64,000 nucleotides of DNA from Artemisia argyi (GCA_030686995.1 CM060687.1:166378770-166442769); one strand, 5' to 3'; counted from the stretch's first letter, positions 11,258-22,480 are shown. Numbers and translations: made by a program. Notes: a model not told the origin generated them from the letters alone.

Positions 11258-12008
11258 TTCTAACCCTGCAGTTTCCATGGATGATGACTCAGAATGTGAA
11301 TCTGAGCCAGATGAACACACCATTGTTGTACCATCTTTTCCACCTAACCATTTTGTAGGTAATCATTCTGCTGCTGAACAAGATGATGAGTCACAGTATG
11401 CAGAGGATCTTGCAAGACTGGAGAAGCAAGAACATGCTGCTACTAAGGAAGCTCAGAAACTCAATGAAAAGGTTACACAAGAGACTGAAGCACTCCTACA
11501 TCAATCAGCACAAGCAGTCAGTGGAAACAAGGATACTGCTGATGATTCTACTGAAGGCACACCTATTCCCACTGATAAGGTCAAAGATGCTGATATTATT
11601 GATGCCAACTCTCCCATTTCTACTGAAGCATCTACAGACTTGGAGAAGCCCTTTACAAGATTTCCAAGTCCTTCTGATCTTGGGAATTATCAGCCAAAGC
11701 CTGGCTTATTTCACTCAGCTTCTTATGATACTGAGTTTGGGCCTACAGTCAACAACCTTGATGCCACAATTGATGTTCACCCTAAAGCAACAAAAAGGAT
11801 TCATAATGCTCATCCCTTATCAAAGATTATTGGAGATCCTAAAGATCCTGTTAGAACTAGAAGCACTGTAAAGAATACAAAATATGGTGAAGTTGCTTTC
11901 ATCTCTTATGTCTACAATCAAAAGAGGGACAATCACACAGACTTCAAACATTGTCTGTTTGCATGCTTTCTTTCTTAGATAGAGCCAACTAGTGTTCCTC
12001 AAGCACTG
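11258..12008 (+). pseudogene. second copy of the copia linker, trapped in front of the 3' LTR
   Basis: This segment is colinear with 1290-2040 at a constant offset of 9968 bases. I found two differences (CATTATGTA to CATTTTGTA, and GATACTATT to GATATTATT, giving Y to F and T to I). It includes the CACTG insertion site and abuts the 3' LTR exactly as the original abuts the 5' LTR. A simple retrotransposition cannot produce this arrangement. Either an illegitimate exchange involving a solo-LTR allele or an assembly join is needed. Confidence 0.92.
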
Positions 12009-13352
12009 TGATGAGGCGAAAAATGATCCGTTTTTAGGGGGTCATTTAAGCCCGAATCCGAATTTATTTGATCAAATATTGCCCTAAATCGTTCCTTTTG
12101 TGATTTTAGGTACTTGGAGAGTGAATTCTGGAAAAGAGGCCATTTTGGACGTTTTTGGAGCATAAAAGTGAAGAAAACGGCAAAGTCTCAATTTTTCATG
12201 CTGGAACAGTACATGAAGGCGTCAAGAGTAAACTCATGACGGCGTCAAACCCCAAGAATTGAAATCCGTAGCTCATGACGGCGTCACACAGGGCGTTAGA
12301 TTTAGATCAAGGCCGTCCGAGGAAGTATTTGGCGGCGAGATGACGGCGTCACACCTTTGTTCTTGACGCCGTCATCCCTATTTTCCTATATATAGTTTTC
12401 TAGTTTTTCACATTTAAGGAGAGAAGTTTTGGAGAAACCCTAAAGACGATTTTGGTGCAACTTTTACAGGTTTTTCAAGGGTTCCAAACCCTTGATACCT
12501 TGCATTGTAATTGAGATAAGTGTTCTTCTAATTCAATCAATATGTCTATGTGTTGGTTGTCTATATCATGTTCTTGTCTTAATTCTATCATGCTAGGTTA
12601 GATCTCTTTTGTGTTTGCTTAGATCTAATGAAACCTAGATATTGATTATGTGTTGATTACTTGTTTATTCTTGTCTTGGATGAATGATTTTATATGTTAG
12701 GCTTAAGAAAACTGGCAGATCTCCAAATGGTAACATGCTTGAACGTCTTAAGAAACATGAACCGAGGCGTACTAGGTCTTTATTGGTTGTATTTAATGCA
12801 TGAGCCACTATTTACAATCCCTATAGTTGTGCTGGGCATGGTGTAGGAGGAGATAAGAGCTCATAGAATTGGGGAGTTATGTATGCCACCCCATGAATGG
12901 TATTAAGGAATACAATCCGTCATCCATGCAATTATAACAAGTAATTAACGTGTAAAAGATATCTAGGGAGTAGTGAAATCTAAGTAAACACATTTTCTCC
13001 AATTACTGCTCACAACTTTAGTATAATTAGTTTATTTTCATTTTTAGTATTTTATTTTGATTGCATCTTAGTTTTGGTTAGTTGAATAGCAACTAATTCC
13101 GCCCACTCTTCCAAAAACCGATATTTTAATTGCTTTCCATAAAATATAAAATCACAAAAATAATCATCCCTCATCTTTAGAACTAGTAATTAAGCTTTCT
13201 AATCCTAGCGACACTATTCCTAAGCTGAACGATCAATCCCCCGGTACTTGTCACTATACTATACTACAACGATCAGGTACACTGCCTGGTGGGGGTTGTA
13301 AGCTTCTCAAGATCCCTCGAGAGGTAAAGCCTGTTGCGATTCCCACGCATCA
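12009..13352 (+). repeat. 3' LTR of the gypsy element
   Basis: It is 1344 bp, starts TGATGAGG and ends GCATCA, and is followed by the CACTG duplication and the continuation of copia pol. It differs from the 5' LTR at about 12 positions plus two single-base deletions. No polypurine tract precedes it, because copia sequence lies there instead. Confidence 0.93.
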
Positions 13353-14854
13353 CACTGGCAGATTCAAGTTGGCTTAAAGCAATGCAAGAAGAGATGCTGC
13401 AATTTAAGAATTAGCAGGTTTGGATTTTGGTTCCTCTTCTTGATGGTAAATATGCCATTGGGACAAAATGGATTTTGAAGAATAAAAGAGATGCAAGGGG
13501 GATTGTGGTGAAGAACAAAGCTAGACTAGTGGCTCAAGGGTTCAAACAAGATGAAGGCATTGACTATGATGAAGTCTTTGCACCAGTGGCCAGAGTTGAA
13601 GCTATTAGGATATTTTTGGCCTATGCCATTTATATGGGCTTTATGGTTTATCAGATGGATGTTAAAGGTGCTTTCTTATATGGTGAGATTGAAGAGGAGG
13701 TATATGTGACTCAACCCAAAGGATTTGAAGACCCTGATCATCCTGAGTATGTGTACAAGGTTGTCAAAGCTCTCTATGGACTTCATCAAGCTCCCAGAGC
13801 TTGGTATGCTAGACTTTCCACATTTCTGCTAAAGCATGGCTACAGAAGAGGTGCCATTGACAAGACTCTATTCCTCAAGAAAGATTCTAGGGATATTATT
13901 CTTGTGCAGGTGTATGTGGATGATATTATCTTTGGTTCCACCAAAGAAGCATGGTGTAGAGAGTTTGAGGATCTGATGAAGGGAGAATTTCAAATGAGTG
14001 CCATGGGAGAACTCACTTTCTTCTTGGGTTTACAGGTTCAGCAGAAACCTGATGGTATTTTCATACATCAGGAGAAATATGTAAAGGACATGTTGCCAAA
14101 ATTTGATATGGAGAATGTCAGGACTGCCACTACTCCCTATGAGGCTCCCAAACCAAAGAACAATATTGATCCTGATCTCCCTGTGAATGTTCATTTATAC
14201 AGGTCAATGATTGGTTCTTTGATGTATTTGACTGCCTCAAGACCTGATATTACATTTGTTGTGAGTGCATGTTCAAGGCACCAAGTCACTCCACTTACCT
14301 CTCACTTGAATGCTGTCAAAAAGATTTTTAAGTACCTAAAAGGCCAACCCAAATTAGGTCTTTGGTATCCCAAAGAGTCTCCATTTCAGCTAGCAGCTTA
14401 TAGTGATAGTGACTATGCTGGTGCAAATTTGGATAGAAGATCCACAACTGGAGGTTGCCAATTCCTTGGAAGGAGACTAATTTCTTGGCAATGCAAGAAA
14501 TAGACCATTGTTGCTACCTCTACTACTGAAGCAGAGTATGTTGCTGCTACCAATTGTTGTGGACAGGTTCTATGGATTCAGAATCAATTGCTGGATTATG
14601 GGTATAACTTTATGAATACTACCATTTTCATTGACAATCAAAGTACAATTTGCATTGTTAAAAATCCAGTTTTTCATAATAGAACCAAAAATATTAAAAT
14701 CAGGCACCACTTTATTAGGGATGCTTATGAGAAACATTTAATTAAAGTGGTAAAAATTCACACAGATGAGAATGTGGTAGATTTGTTAACCAAAGCATTT
14801 GATGGACCAAGATTTCAATATTTGGTGGTCCATATTGGTATGCTTAACCCTTAA
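13353..14854 (+). pseudogene. copia reverse transcriptase and RNase H
   Basis: After the CACTG duplication the copia frame resumes at 13358 (ADSSWLKAM). TAG at 13412-13414 interrupts it; the longest open piece is 13427-14503 and the frame continues past a second TAG (14501-14503) to TAA at 14852-14854. The RT domain shows [17 protein letters not shown] and the catalytic YVDDI at about 13913-13927. RNase H shows DSDYAG, TEAEYVA, IDNQSTI and HTDENVVDLLTKAF. Both stops sit where the family has glutamine, consistent with CAG to TAG changes. Apart from them the domains look complete. Confidence 0.92.
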
Positions 14855-14861
14855 CTGCAAA

Positions 14862-14912
14862 GTTTAAGGGGAGGCATAAGCCTCAGGGGAGGCATATGCC
14901 TCAGGGGAGGAT
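14862..14912 (+). repeat. purine tract and palindrome repeats behind copia pol
   Basis: The block alternates AGGGGAGG purine tracts (three copies) with the near-palindromes AGGCATAAGCCT and AGGCATATGCCT. It begins seven bases after the RNase H stop. Repeated polypurine tracts are described for Sireviruses; here they lie about 5.5 kb upstream of the 3' LTR, between pol and the extra ORFs, so they may prime internally or mark the old 3' end of the pol unit. Confidence 0.65.
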
Positions 14913-15430
14913 TGTGAGTGTAAACTTTGTAGATTTGTATAATTTGTATACTTTTTGAGTTTTAACACTAACCCACTAATATTTTTTCAAGTTGTTTGGT
15001 GTATTTACATGTTTTATGTCTGTTTTGCAGATGTTATGAGATTGTAAGTTGTATGTTAAAGTCACCAAGAGATGTATTCAAGGGAATGTGGTCAAGTATG
15101 CTGAACATGGTTTCTTCTAATTAGTTGATTATGCTGAAGATCTTACAAAGTTGATTAATAAAGAAGATCTTTTCATTCATTTAAAGAAACAAGTTACAGC
15201 TTACATTCAAAGTTCCAACTGGATTACAAAGACCATTCCTAAACATTTGCCTAATTGAGTACTACTAGCTTCTATCACTTATTACAAAATACTTGAGGCT
15301 ATGACAAGTACAATGATGAAGCTGAAGATGAAAATGGAAAAAGAAGAGAAGGAAGACTGTGAAGATGCTCAAGTACCAAAGTCAAGAATGTACTCAAGAA
15401 CTTTGGTCCATGGCAACATTCCTCAATCAT

Positions 15431-15880
15431 CTACTTCAGCTTCTCCTTTCCCTTACGTACAATCTCTGCCTTCTTGCTCTGTCCAATATGTTCTTGATGA
15501 GGAAGATCAGGTCCTGGAGCAGGAAGATCCAACACCAAATTTTGTGATGTTGGAAGAGATGGATCTCTCTTACTTGATCTTGGTTGGGATCTCTCTGGTG
15601 TGGAATGAGGAAGAAAGGTTGGATCCTCATTTTCTTCCTCTGAAGAGTCTTCATCAGAGGTACAGATGAAGGGAGAGATAAGCTCTCTCTCAGCAGGAAT
15701 GGGTACATGGCTTGGTTTACCCTTCCTATGTGCATTCCATTGTCTTTCATGTGCATCACATCATCTCTCCATTTCTCTTTCATAGTCAGAATCATCAAGC
15801 TCCCATGGATATGGTGGTAAATCTTCTTCTGAGGATGAAGAAGAGGAATTTTGATCTGAGGTTTCTGGGTTTGATGACAT
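15431..15880 (-). pseudogene. antisense ORF between copia pol and the env-position ORF
   Basis: On the minus strand a frame of 149 codons runs from ATG 15880-15878 to TAG 15433-15431, interrupted only by TGA at 15763-15761 (codon 40). The predicted product starts MSSNPETSDQNSSSSSSEED, continues acidic and proline-rich, and ends in a basic KKAEIVRKGKEKLK tail. This composition is protein-like, with S/E/D-rich and K-rich blocks. Codon 40 would be Trp if TGA arose from TGG. Antisense extra ORFs are known from Tat-lineage gypsy elements; I know of none established for this copia group. Function is unknown. Confidence 0.5.
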
Positions 15881-16326
15881 GGTTTTGGTGGTAAATTGGG
15901 TTTTAATTGGGAAATTAGGGTTTGAAAGATGATTTGGGGTAAATTGGTAACTGAGATGTGTTATTTGGGGTGATTAAATAAGCCAAGTTTAGGCGTTACG
16001 ATAATTAATGCGAGTTGGGTGGCACAGTAAAATCAAGATATTCACCGAAGATATTTTTACATTTTCTTGGTTTCTGCTGATGTTGACCATTCTTCAGCAG
16101 ATTTGACTTTCATTTCTGCTGAAGGGTAATTTTGATATTGGAAGTTTTTGAATTACACGTCAGACTCGGTCAATAATTAGTTCCGATAATTTTGACCACA
16201 ATTGGGGAACTTCCAAATATAACTTACTTTGCATATCTCTTCCTAAACAAAATTATTCACTTATCACTCCAATTAAACCCATTATTCTATGTGAAATTCA
16301 TAACCGTCTCACGCAAGTTTATTCTA

Positions 16327-19300
16327 ATGGCACAACTTGAATTGAAAGGAGATCATAACAAGTATGCTATTCTGAAAAAGGCTAAGGGACATGAAGAATT
16401 TGATTTAATGGTGGAGTTTTTACAAAGGTCAAAGATTCATTATGCTTTGACATATAGTCTCAATCTAATTTGTGAATCATTGGTGAAGCAATTTGGACAT
16501 CTGCTACAAAGAGATCTGATACAGAGATTGTAGCTGAGATTGATGGTGTAGAGTATGTGGTGACAGAAGGTTTGATTAGGACAAAGCTTTAGTTGGATGA
16601 TGAGAATGGTGTGTATCATTCCAACACTGCAGAGATTCTTGCTGGGCTAAGGGAAGCTGGATATCAAAGTACTGATACATCTAAGTGGCACAAGAATCAA
16701 TTTTGTCCTAAGTGGAGATATTTGGTGCATTTGCTGCTCCAATGTATAAGCAACAAGTGTGGTGGATGGAACCAATTCTCTCTGCAATTGGGTTGTGGTA
16801 TTGTTTGTCTTTCTAAGGGTCTAACTTATAATTTTTCTAAGTTTATTTTTGATAATATGCTAGAAAACATTGATAAACAACAACATAAGTTTTTAATGTA
16901 CCCTAGGTTCTTACAAATTATCTTAGATATAACCACTGAAGATAAAACCCATATGCCTATTAAAAGTCTTGGTTCTAAGTTGTTTGCCTCAATGAAAACA
17001 AATTATACTGGGGAACATTACCCTATGTTAGAATCTATGTTGCCACATGGCAATGAAAATGTAGTTGAGGGTGATGATGCTGGTAATGTGCCTGCTCATA
17101 ATACTGCTGATGATGGTAATCCATCATCTTCTGGTGTTGCTACTAATAGTAATCCTTCAGTGGTAATGGAGGAAGAGCCAGCTACAACTGCTGAACCATT
17201 ACCTATTTTTACTGACTTACCACCACCTACCCCTGTACATATGTCACCTAATCCTACCATTTCACCATCTCAGGATGCTCCAATTGAGCAAATTCATGAG
17301 TTTGAAGATAACTTTCAGCCTCTTGAACCTGAGTTCACTAGACTACCTACACCCAGCCCTATGAGAGAGCCAATTGATGAAGGCTTTCCTAATGTTGTAC
17401 ATGAGTCTATTTCTCCTGCAGGGTTCAATGAAGCTCCTATTACCACTGAGCAATCAGCTGATAGAGCAGAGGACCCAATTACTCTTACTTTTGTATATGA
17501 TTCACTTTGCAGGTACATGAAAATGACCGATGATCTCCAACAAGAGCTTGCTGATACCAAGACTACTCTTGGTAATGAAATTTAAAGGTTGAAAAGTAAG
17601 GTTAAAGATTTAGAGGCACAGCTGAATCAGCAGAAGCAAAGTAAGAATGGACTGGATGCTACTGAAGTACATCAGGAGACAAATTTGGATTCTCTTGAAA
17701 TTCTAGCTGAAGTTGCTAGACAGTCTAATGTTGTTCCTCCTAAAGCTGCTGAAGTACCTAAATCTAAACCACAAATTCTATTCAGCAGAAGAAGAAGTAC
17801 AAGAGAGTATTTGGCAAGGAAAGCTGCTGAATCTTCCAAAGTGTCTAGTGGTGATGATGATGTGCTTATGGCTGAAGCTACTGATATACTTCAGGAGAAA
17901 CAATCACCAAGTGGTGTTGCTGAAGGAACAGATGTGGTTGAGGATGAGCTTGTTACAGCTGAAGACAGAGCTGCACAAGAAAAACTCTTCCAAGAATGGG
18001 AAGATTATAAGAAGAGTGCTGATATGGCTGAGGCACAGAAAGCCAAGTTTGATGCAACATACCAGTCTGCCACTCAAAGGTATGTTTCTACTTTGCCTAT
18101 TGAAAGACAAAGAGAATTGGATGCTGTTGTTCAAGAGTTTGATGAGTCAGATTGGCAGCATATTGGACAACAAGTGCTTGCTACTCCTGATTTAGCTACA
18201 GACATTCTTGGTAAAAGGGTGGAGAAACAAGACTGGCCTGCTGAAATTGTGAAAATTATGAAGATGAGGAAGAAGGTAGCAGATGAGTTAAAAGCCAAAG
18301 CTAAAAGAGATAAACCTATGACTCAAGTACAACAGAGGGATTATATGAGAACTTATGTGAGAAGTCAAAGCAGTTCATTATATAATACTGCTTGGACTAA
18401 GAAACAAGTGTGGGCACTTCCATTTGACAAACTGGTTGAGATATATAACAAGATCAAGGCTAGAAATGACAAAGCTGGAATGGGTGCTTCTAAGAATATT
18501 CCTTATGTGGATATTCCTGTTGCTGCTGAAAAGGTATCTTTACCTGATATTTCTGCTGATGTACCACATGTTGCTGCTTCATCTTATGTGGATAAAGGTA
18601 AAGCTCAAGTGATAGCAGAAGATCCTCCATCTAGAAAGAGAACCAGAAGACAACTGGAGGAGGAAAGATTGGGTGAAGAGGCTGCTAAGAAGTTAGATGA
18701 GGAACAAAAAGCTGAACTTGAAAGATTTCATGAGCTTAAGGTAAGAGAAGCTGAACTTCAAGCTGCTAGAGACAAACAGATGAGGAAGGCTCTGGATGAA
18801 CAATATGCATCTGCTGCACTTGAATCTTCTCAGGATTCTACTGATGAACAAATGAATAATCCATCAGTGGAAACTGATGCTGCAGAAGGTAAATCTGCTG
18901 AAGCTGAAGTTCCTGATACATCTTCTCTACCTCATGCTGCTATTTATGTTTCTGGAAGAAGAGCAAAGAGGATGGCTAAAGTCAGAACTTCACATTCCAC
19001 ACAAAGCGTAACCAATGTGAATGCTTCTGATGCTTCATTTATAAGAGAAGGATCCCCTGATGATTGGCATGAGGCAACTAGAGATGTTTTGGTTCACTGG
19101 GAGTTAACTGAAAATGGCCAAGTTAATACCATTTACAGATTGGATAAAACTTCTATATCTTTTACATTTCTTCAAGAGATTCTACATCTTGTTGATCATC
19201 AGGATTTAGTCACTCTAAATGAGTTGGTTCACAAGTATTATGCAAATCATACTCCTACAGGGTCTGGATTGTATTTGTTGGGTGATCTTAGAGTGTTGTT

Positions 19301-19601
19301 TGATTCTTCTACTCCCACTAGTGCTAGCTATGACATATGGAAAAACAATCAGAGATGGAAAGTTCAGAGTTGGAAGTTCTATCCTATGCCTTATGTTCAT
19401 GTTTTGGAAACTACAACTGGTCTAAGGCTTATTATGGATATTGGCAAAAGATATCCTCTGAAAGTGTCTCTGATAGAGAAAATGTTACAACAAAAGTTGG
19501 AGATTCCTCCTGATCCAGTTGGGAATGCAAGATTGTTTGCTGAATCTTTGGTGAAAGTCTTCAAACAAAGGATTATGACTTCCAGAGCAGCTTCTGTTTA
19601 A
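16327..19601 (+). pseudogene. long env-position ORF of the copia element, three lesions
   Basis: A coding region of about 1090 codons starts at ATG 16327 (MAQLELKGDHN). It carries a 1-nt frameshift near 16494, TAG at 16590-16592 and TAA at 17583-17585; the largest intact piece is 17589-19601. The N-terminal part has the VEFLQRSKIHYALTYS and KWRYLVHLLLQCIS segments that I recall from accessory ORFs of daisy-family copia elements. The middle is charged and coiled-coil-like (QLEEERLGEEAAKKLDEE). The C-terminal ~180 residues form a folded-looking module with WKFYPMPYVHVLETTTG. I see no signal peptide and no convincing membrane anchor, so a true envelope function is unsupported. Confidence 0.75.
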
Positions 19602-19639
19602 GGGTATAATGTTGTATATTTATTTTTCTTATTTTATTA

Positions 19640-20438
19640 TTAAAAAAAAAAAAAAAAAGAAAAAAAAAAAAAAACTAACATTTTTGTTGTATAATATTGT
19701 GTCTATTATCTGCAGGTTTGGTGTTTTTGGTCATCAACTTACCTGATGTTGACTATTCCATCAAAAAGTTGGCTAGTCCAAAGGGTACAGCTTTGGTAAA
19801 GACATATCAAATTTGTTGATAGATGTAATGGTTTGCTTAAAACCATAGGGTTTTCAACTCATCCATGCTTTATTGCTGAGTAGTTGAAATGGTTGTCAAT
19901 TGACCATGGATTTTTCCTTTATGGATTCTGAATAATTGGCTAGCCCACATGTATATGGCTTGTGGTAAAGGCAGTGGGAAACCATATTTGGTAATCAGTT
20001 AACCAAGATGATTTTCATCAAAATAATTGGCTAGTCCTGAGCAAACGGCTACAGGTAAAGACATCTCAAATCCGTTTATAGCTGATGATTTGCTAAAAAT
20101 CATGTGGTTATCAGTGTACCTTAGAACACTTGGCTACTCCAGTAGTGATGGCTATTGGTAAAGAGACATCAAATCCATTATTTTCAATGATTCACCTCTC
20201 ACAAGAGTTAACACACCTGGAAGTGATGAGAATAGTATGAAACTAATTTGTTTTGATGTACATTTAGTCATTTGTTGCTGCAAAGAATGGAACTTTCAAG
20301 TATTTGCTGATCATAGAGATCCTGCTGAAGATGATTCTTTGCTGGTGCTATATTATTACAATCCTCTTGGTATATAACTTCAAAGATCTATCAAGAATCT
20401 TGAATTTAACCAGGTCAAATTCAAGATTAGCGGAGGAT
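19640..20438 (+). repeat. copia 3' untranslated region with poly-A patch and four degenerate repeats
   Basis: An A-rich run lies at about 19641-19675. Four units each begin TTGGCTA (19769, 19936, 20027, 20130) and contain a GGTAAAG core, three of them followed by ACATCTCAAAT-like sequence. Spacing is uneven (167, 91, 103 bp). The purine stretch AGCGGAGGAT at 20429-20438 abuts the LTR and is the likely plus-strand primer. Confidence 0.65.
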
Positions 20439-20918
20439 TGTTGGGAATTCTGCTAAGTAAGAATTCTGCTGACTGTTACTGCTGAAGGTTACTGCTGAAG
20501 AGCTGGTTCCTGCTGAAGCAGTGTATCTGCTGAAGACTAGTTTCAGCATTATTAGTTTCTGCAGATATAGTATTTCCGTATTTTATGTATTATAGTGTGG
20601 ATATGCATGAGTTTATTTAGGAAGTGATAATTCATATCTTTTAGAAGTTTTAGAATATACGTTTCTTGGGAAACGGTTTAGGGTTCCTTGTGTATAACAG
20701 GAACACACGATTATGTATTGAATTACGTTTTAGAAAACACTTTCATTATTATTAAAAGATCCATAGAGGATCAAGAGTTCTTAGTATTACACTTGCGTTT
20801 CTTTCCGCTTTAAAATACAAGTTACAGAGATTGTCTATTAGTGTGTTATTCATTACAGTAACATAACTAACGATTCTAGAGTGCTCAAGAAGATCTATCA
20901 AGGTCTAATAGTTCAACA
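20439..20918 (+). repeat. 3' LTR of the copia element
   Basis: It starts TGTTGGGAATTC directly after a polypurine tract and ends CAACA, giving the 5-bp inverted ends TGTTG/CAACA over 480 bp. Its first 100 bp contain repeated TGCTGAAG octamers. The matching 5' LTR is outside the window, so the end is inferred from the inverted termini. Confidence 0.75.
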
Positions 20919-20970
20919 GAAACAACCCTAGCACATACATCAAAACGCCAAAGACATTGACCAAAAGGTA

Positions 20971-21345
20971 CTAATCTTTGTCATCCGCTTCAGCTTCTTC
21001 CAACCTCTCCAAAAGCTCATCCTTCTCCTCCAAGCTTTTATGAAACAGCACCAGTAGTTGAGCCAACAGATCAAGCTTCCTGCGGTCTTTTTGTTGAACT
21101 TCAAGCAGGCATTGACGACCAGTTTCAGCCACAACATTGAAACGAGTAAATAAGGTAGCTACCTTAGTTACTGTTTTCTCCTTCTTTTCAATCACCGCCC
21201 TCAACTGGCTACTCTCCTCCCCAATACGAGCGATAAAACTTATCTCCTCTACTTTGTCATGCATTACCAATAGCTAGAACGCATCAACTAGCTTACCATA
21301 TTCTATTGCATCTTTCATCACATTAAGGTTTGGTGTGTCTGCCAT
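20971..21345 (-). pseudogene. small coiled-coil protein gene, family unknown, one internal stop
   Basis: A 124-codon frame runs from ATG 21345 (MADTPNLNVMKDAIEYGKL) to TAG 20973-20971, with an in-frame TAG at 21276-21274. Translation could still begin at an internal ATG (21264, MHDKVEE). The product is almost entirely helical and charged, ending LEEKDELLERLEEAEADDKD. A TATATATA stretch lies about 75 bp upstream of the first ATG. It shares size, strand and a Q-x-KD-x3-L pattern with the ORF at 22994-22635. I do not recognise the family. The copia LTR ends 52 bp beyond its stop. Confidence 0.5.
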
Positions 21346-21870
21346 CTTAAGGTTAGGGTTAAAATGTGGATAAATGTATGTTTAAAATATAGGGTTAAAA
21401 GTATTTGACACATACAAGCGTATATATAATGAAAATATTTGGTTGTTGTAATTAATTATAGCAAATTACAATGTGTAAAAACAACACCACAAAGACACTC
21501 TAGAGGCATTGGAACATTTAGTTTGGTTGTTAATGCAGCCTTTCCATCTTCTCCCATGCATAAATCGGGAATGCAGTATTTAGGAAGATGTCCAACATTA
21601 CAATTTAAACCCCTCATTTATGCAATGGATATAAAGCAACCCTTCCAGGCACAATGCATTACCATTAACTTCCTAAAATTCAAAAAAATACTTATAACTT
21701 ATATTTTTATACTTATAAAAAAATCCCATTTAAGATTAAATTTTTTCTAAAAACATAAATAAATAATAAATAACAATAACTAAAATAATATTAGTTTGAA
21801 GAATACGCAATAATTATCAAACCTGATACTATTCATGTGCAAATTATCAGATTTAATACACATAATAACA

Positions 21871-22480
21871 TATACAGTTTTTAAAAAGGAATTTAAGGAG
21901 ATTAGCATAACCAATATTAAACAAAAACTCATTAATTATATATTATAAATTGAAACGTCCATTCATGTAACACCATCATAGAACATAAAAAAGATAAATG
22001 ATAAACATAAACCAGATTTTATACAAATAACATATGCAATTTTTAAAAAGGAATTTAGGGAGAGTAGCTTGATCAAACATAATCAATATGAAACAAACCT
22101 TCGTTAATTATATATTATAAATTTAAAAGTCCATTCATGTAACTCCATCATAGAGCATAAAAAAGAAAAATGATCCCTAAACATAAACTGGATTTAATAA
22201 AAAAAACATATGCATTTTTTAAAAAGGAATTTAGGGAGAGTAGCATAATCAATATTAAACAAAACATCATTAATTATATATTATAAATTCAAAAGTCCAT
22301 TCATGTAACACTATCATAGCGCATAAAAAAGAAAAATGATTCCTAAACATAAACCTGCGTATTTAATACAAATAACATATGCAGTTTTTAAAAAGGAATT
22401 TAGGGAGAGTATCATAACCAAACTTAATCAAAAAAGAAAAACGAGAAACATAAACCATAGAGCAAAAAATGATAAACATA
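21871..22480. repeat. tandem repeat of about 170 bp, 3.5 units
   Basis: The AAAAAGGAATTT core recurs at 21883, 22045, 22221 and 22390, giving unit lengths of 162, 176 and 169 bp. Each full unit also contains AATTATATATTATAAATT, GTCCATTCATGTAAC and a CATAAAAAAGA segment. The last unit decays into CATAAACCA repeats. Units differ by point changes and short indels. Confidence 0.85.

Larger units (their letters stand above)
2041..13352 (+). mobile_element. Athila-type Ty3/gypsy retrotransposon nested in the copia element
   Basis: The element runs from TGATGAGGCG to CACGCATCA, has LTRs of 1346 and 1344 bp, a tRNA-Asp-like primer site, one gag-protease frame and one RT-RNase H-integrase frame in gypsy order. 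The FMDDF RT box, the long untranslated 3' region and the primer type fit the Athila lineage. I counted about 12 substitutions and two 1-bp indels between the LTRs, roughly 1%, so insertion was recent. Pol carries a frameshift and two stops. The normal 3' internal end and polypurine tract are replaced by a second copy of host copia sequence. Confidence 0.9.
1..20918 (+). mobile_element. Sirevirus-like Ty1/copia retrotransposon, 5' end outside window, interrupted by a nested gypsy element
   Basis: The domain order GAG-pre-integrase, integrase, RT, RNase H is that of Ty1/copia. Pol is cut at 2040 and resumes in the same reading frame at 13358, and the two sides join cleanly once one CACTG copy is removed. 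Downstream come purine-rich repeats, an antisense ORF, a long env-position ORF and a 3' LTR at 20439-20918. An extra ORF behind pol is known for the Maximus/SIRE (Sirevirus) lineage, which is why I place it there. Multiple nonsense and frameshift lesions make this copy non-autonomous. The 5' LTR, primer site and gag lie left of the window. Confidence 0.85.

Noticed and set aside
15301..15669. Plus-strand 122-codon frame overlapping the antisense ORF
   Set aside because: Its product is less protein-like than the minus-strand frame, which has clear S/E/D-rich and K-rich segments and a plausible start.
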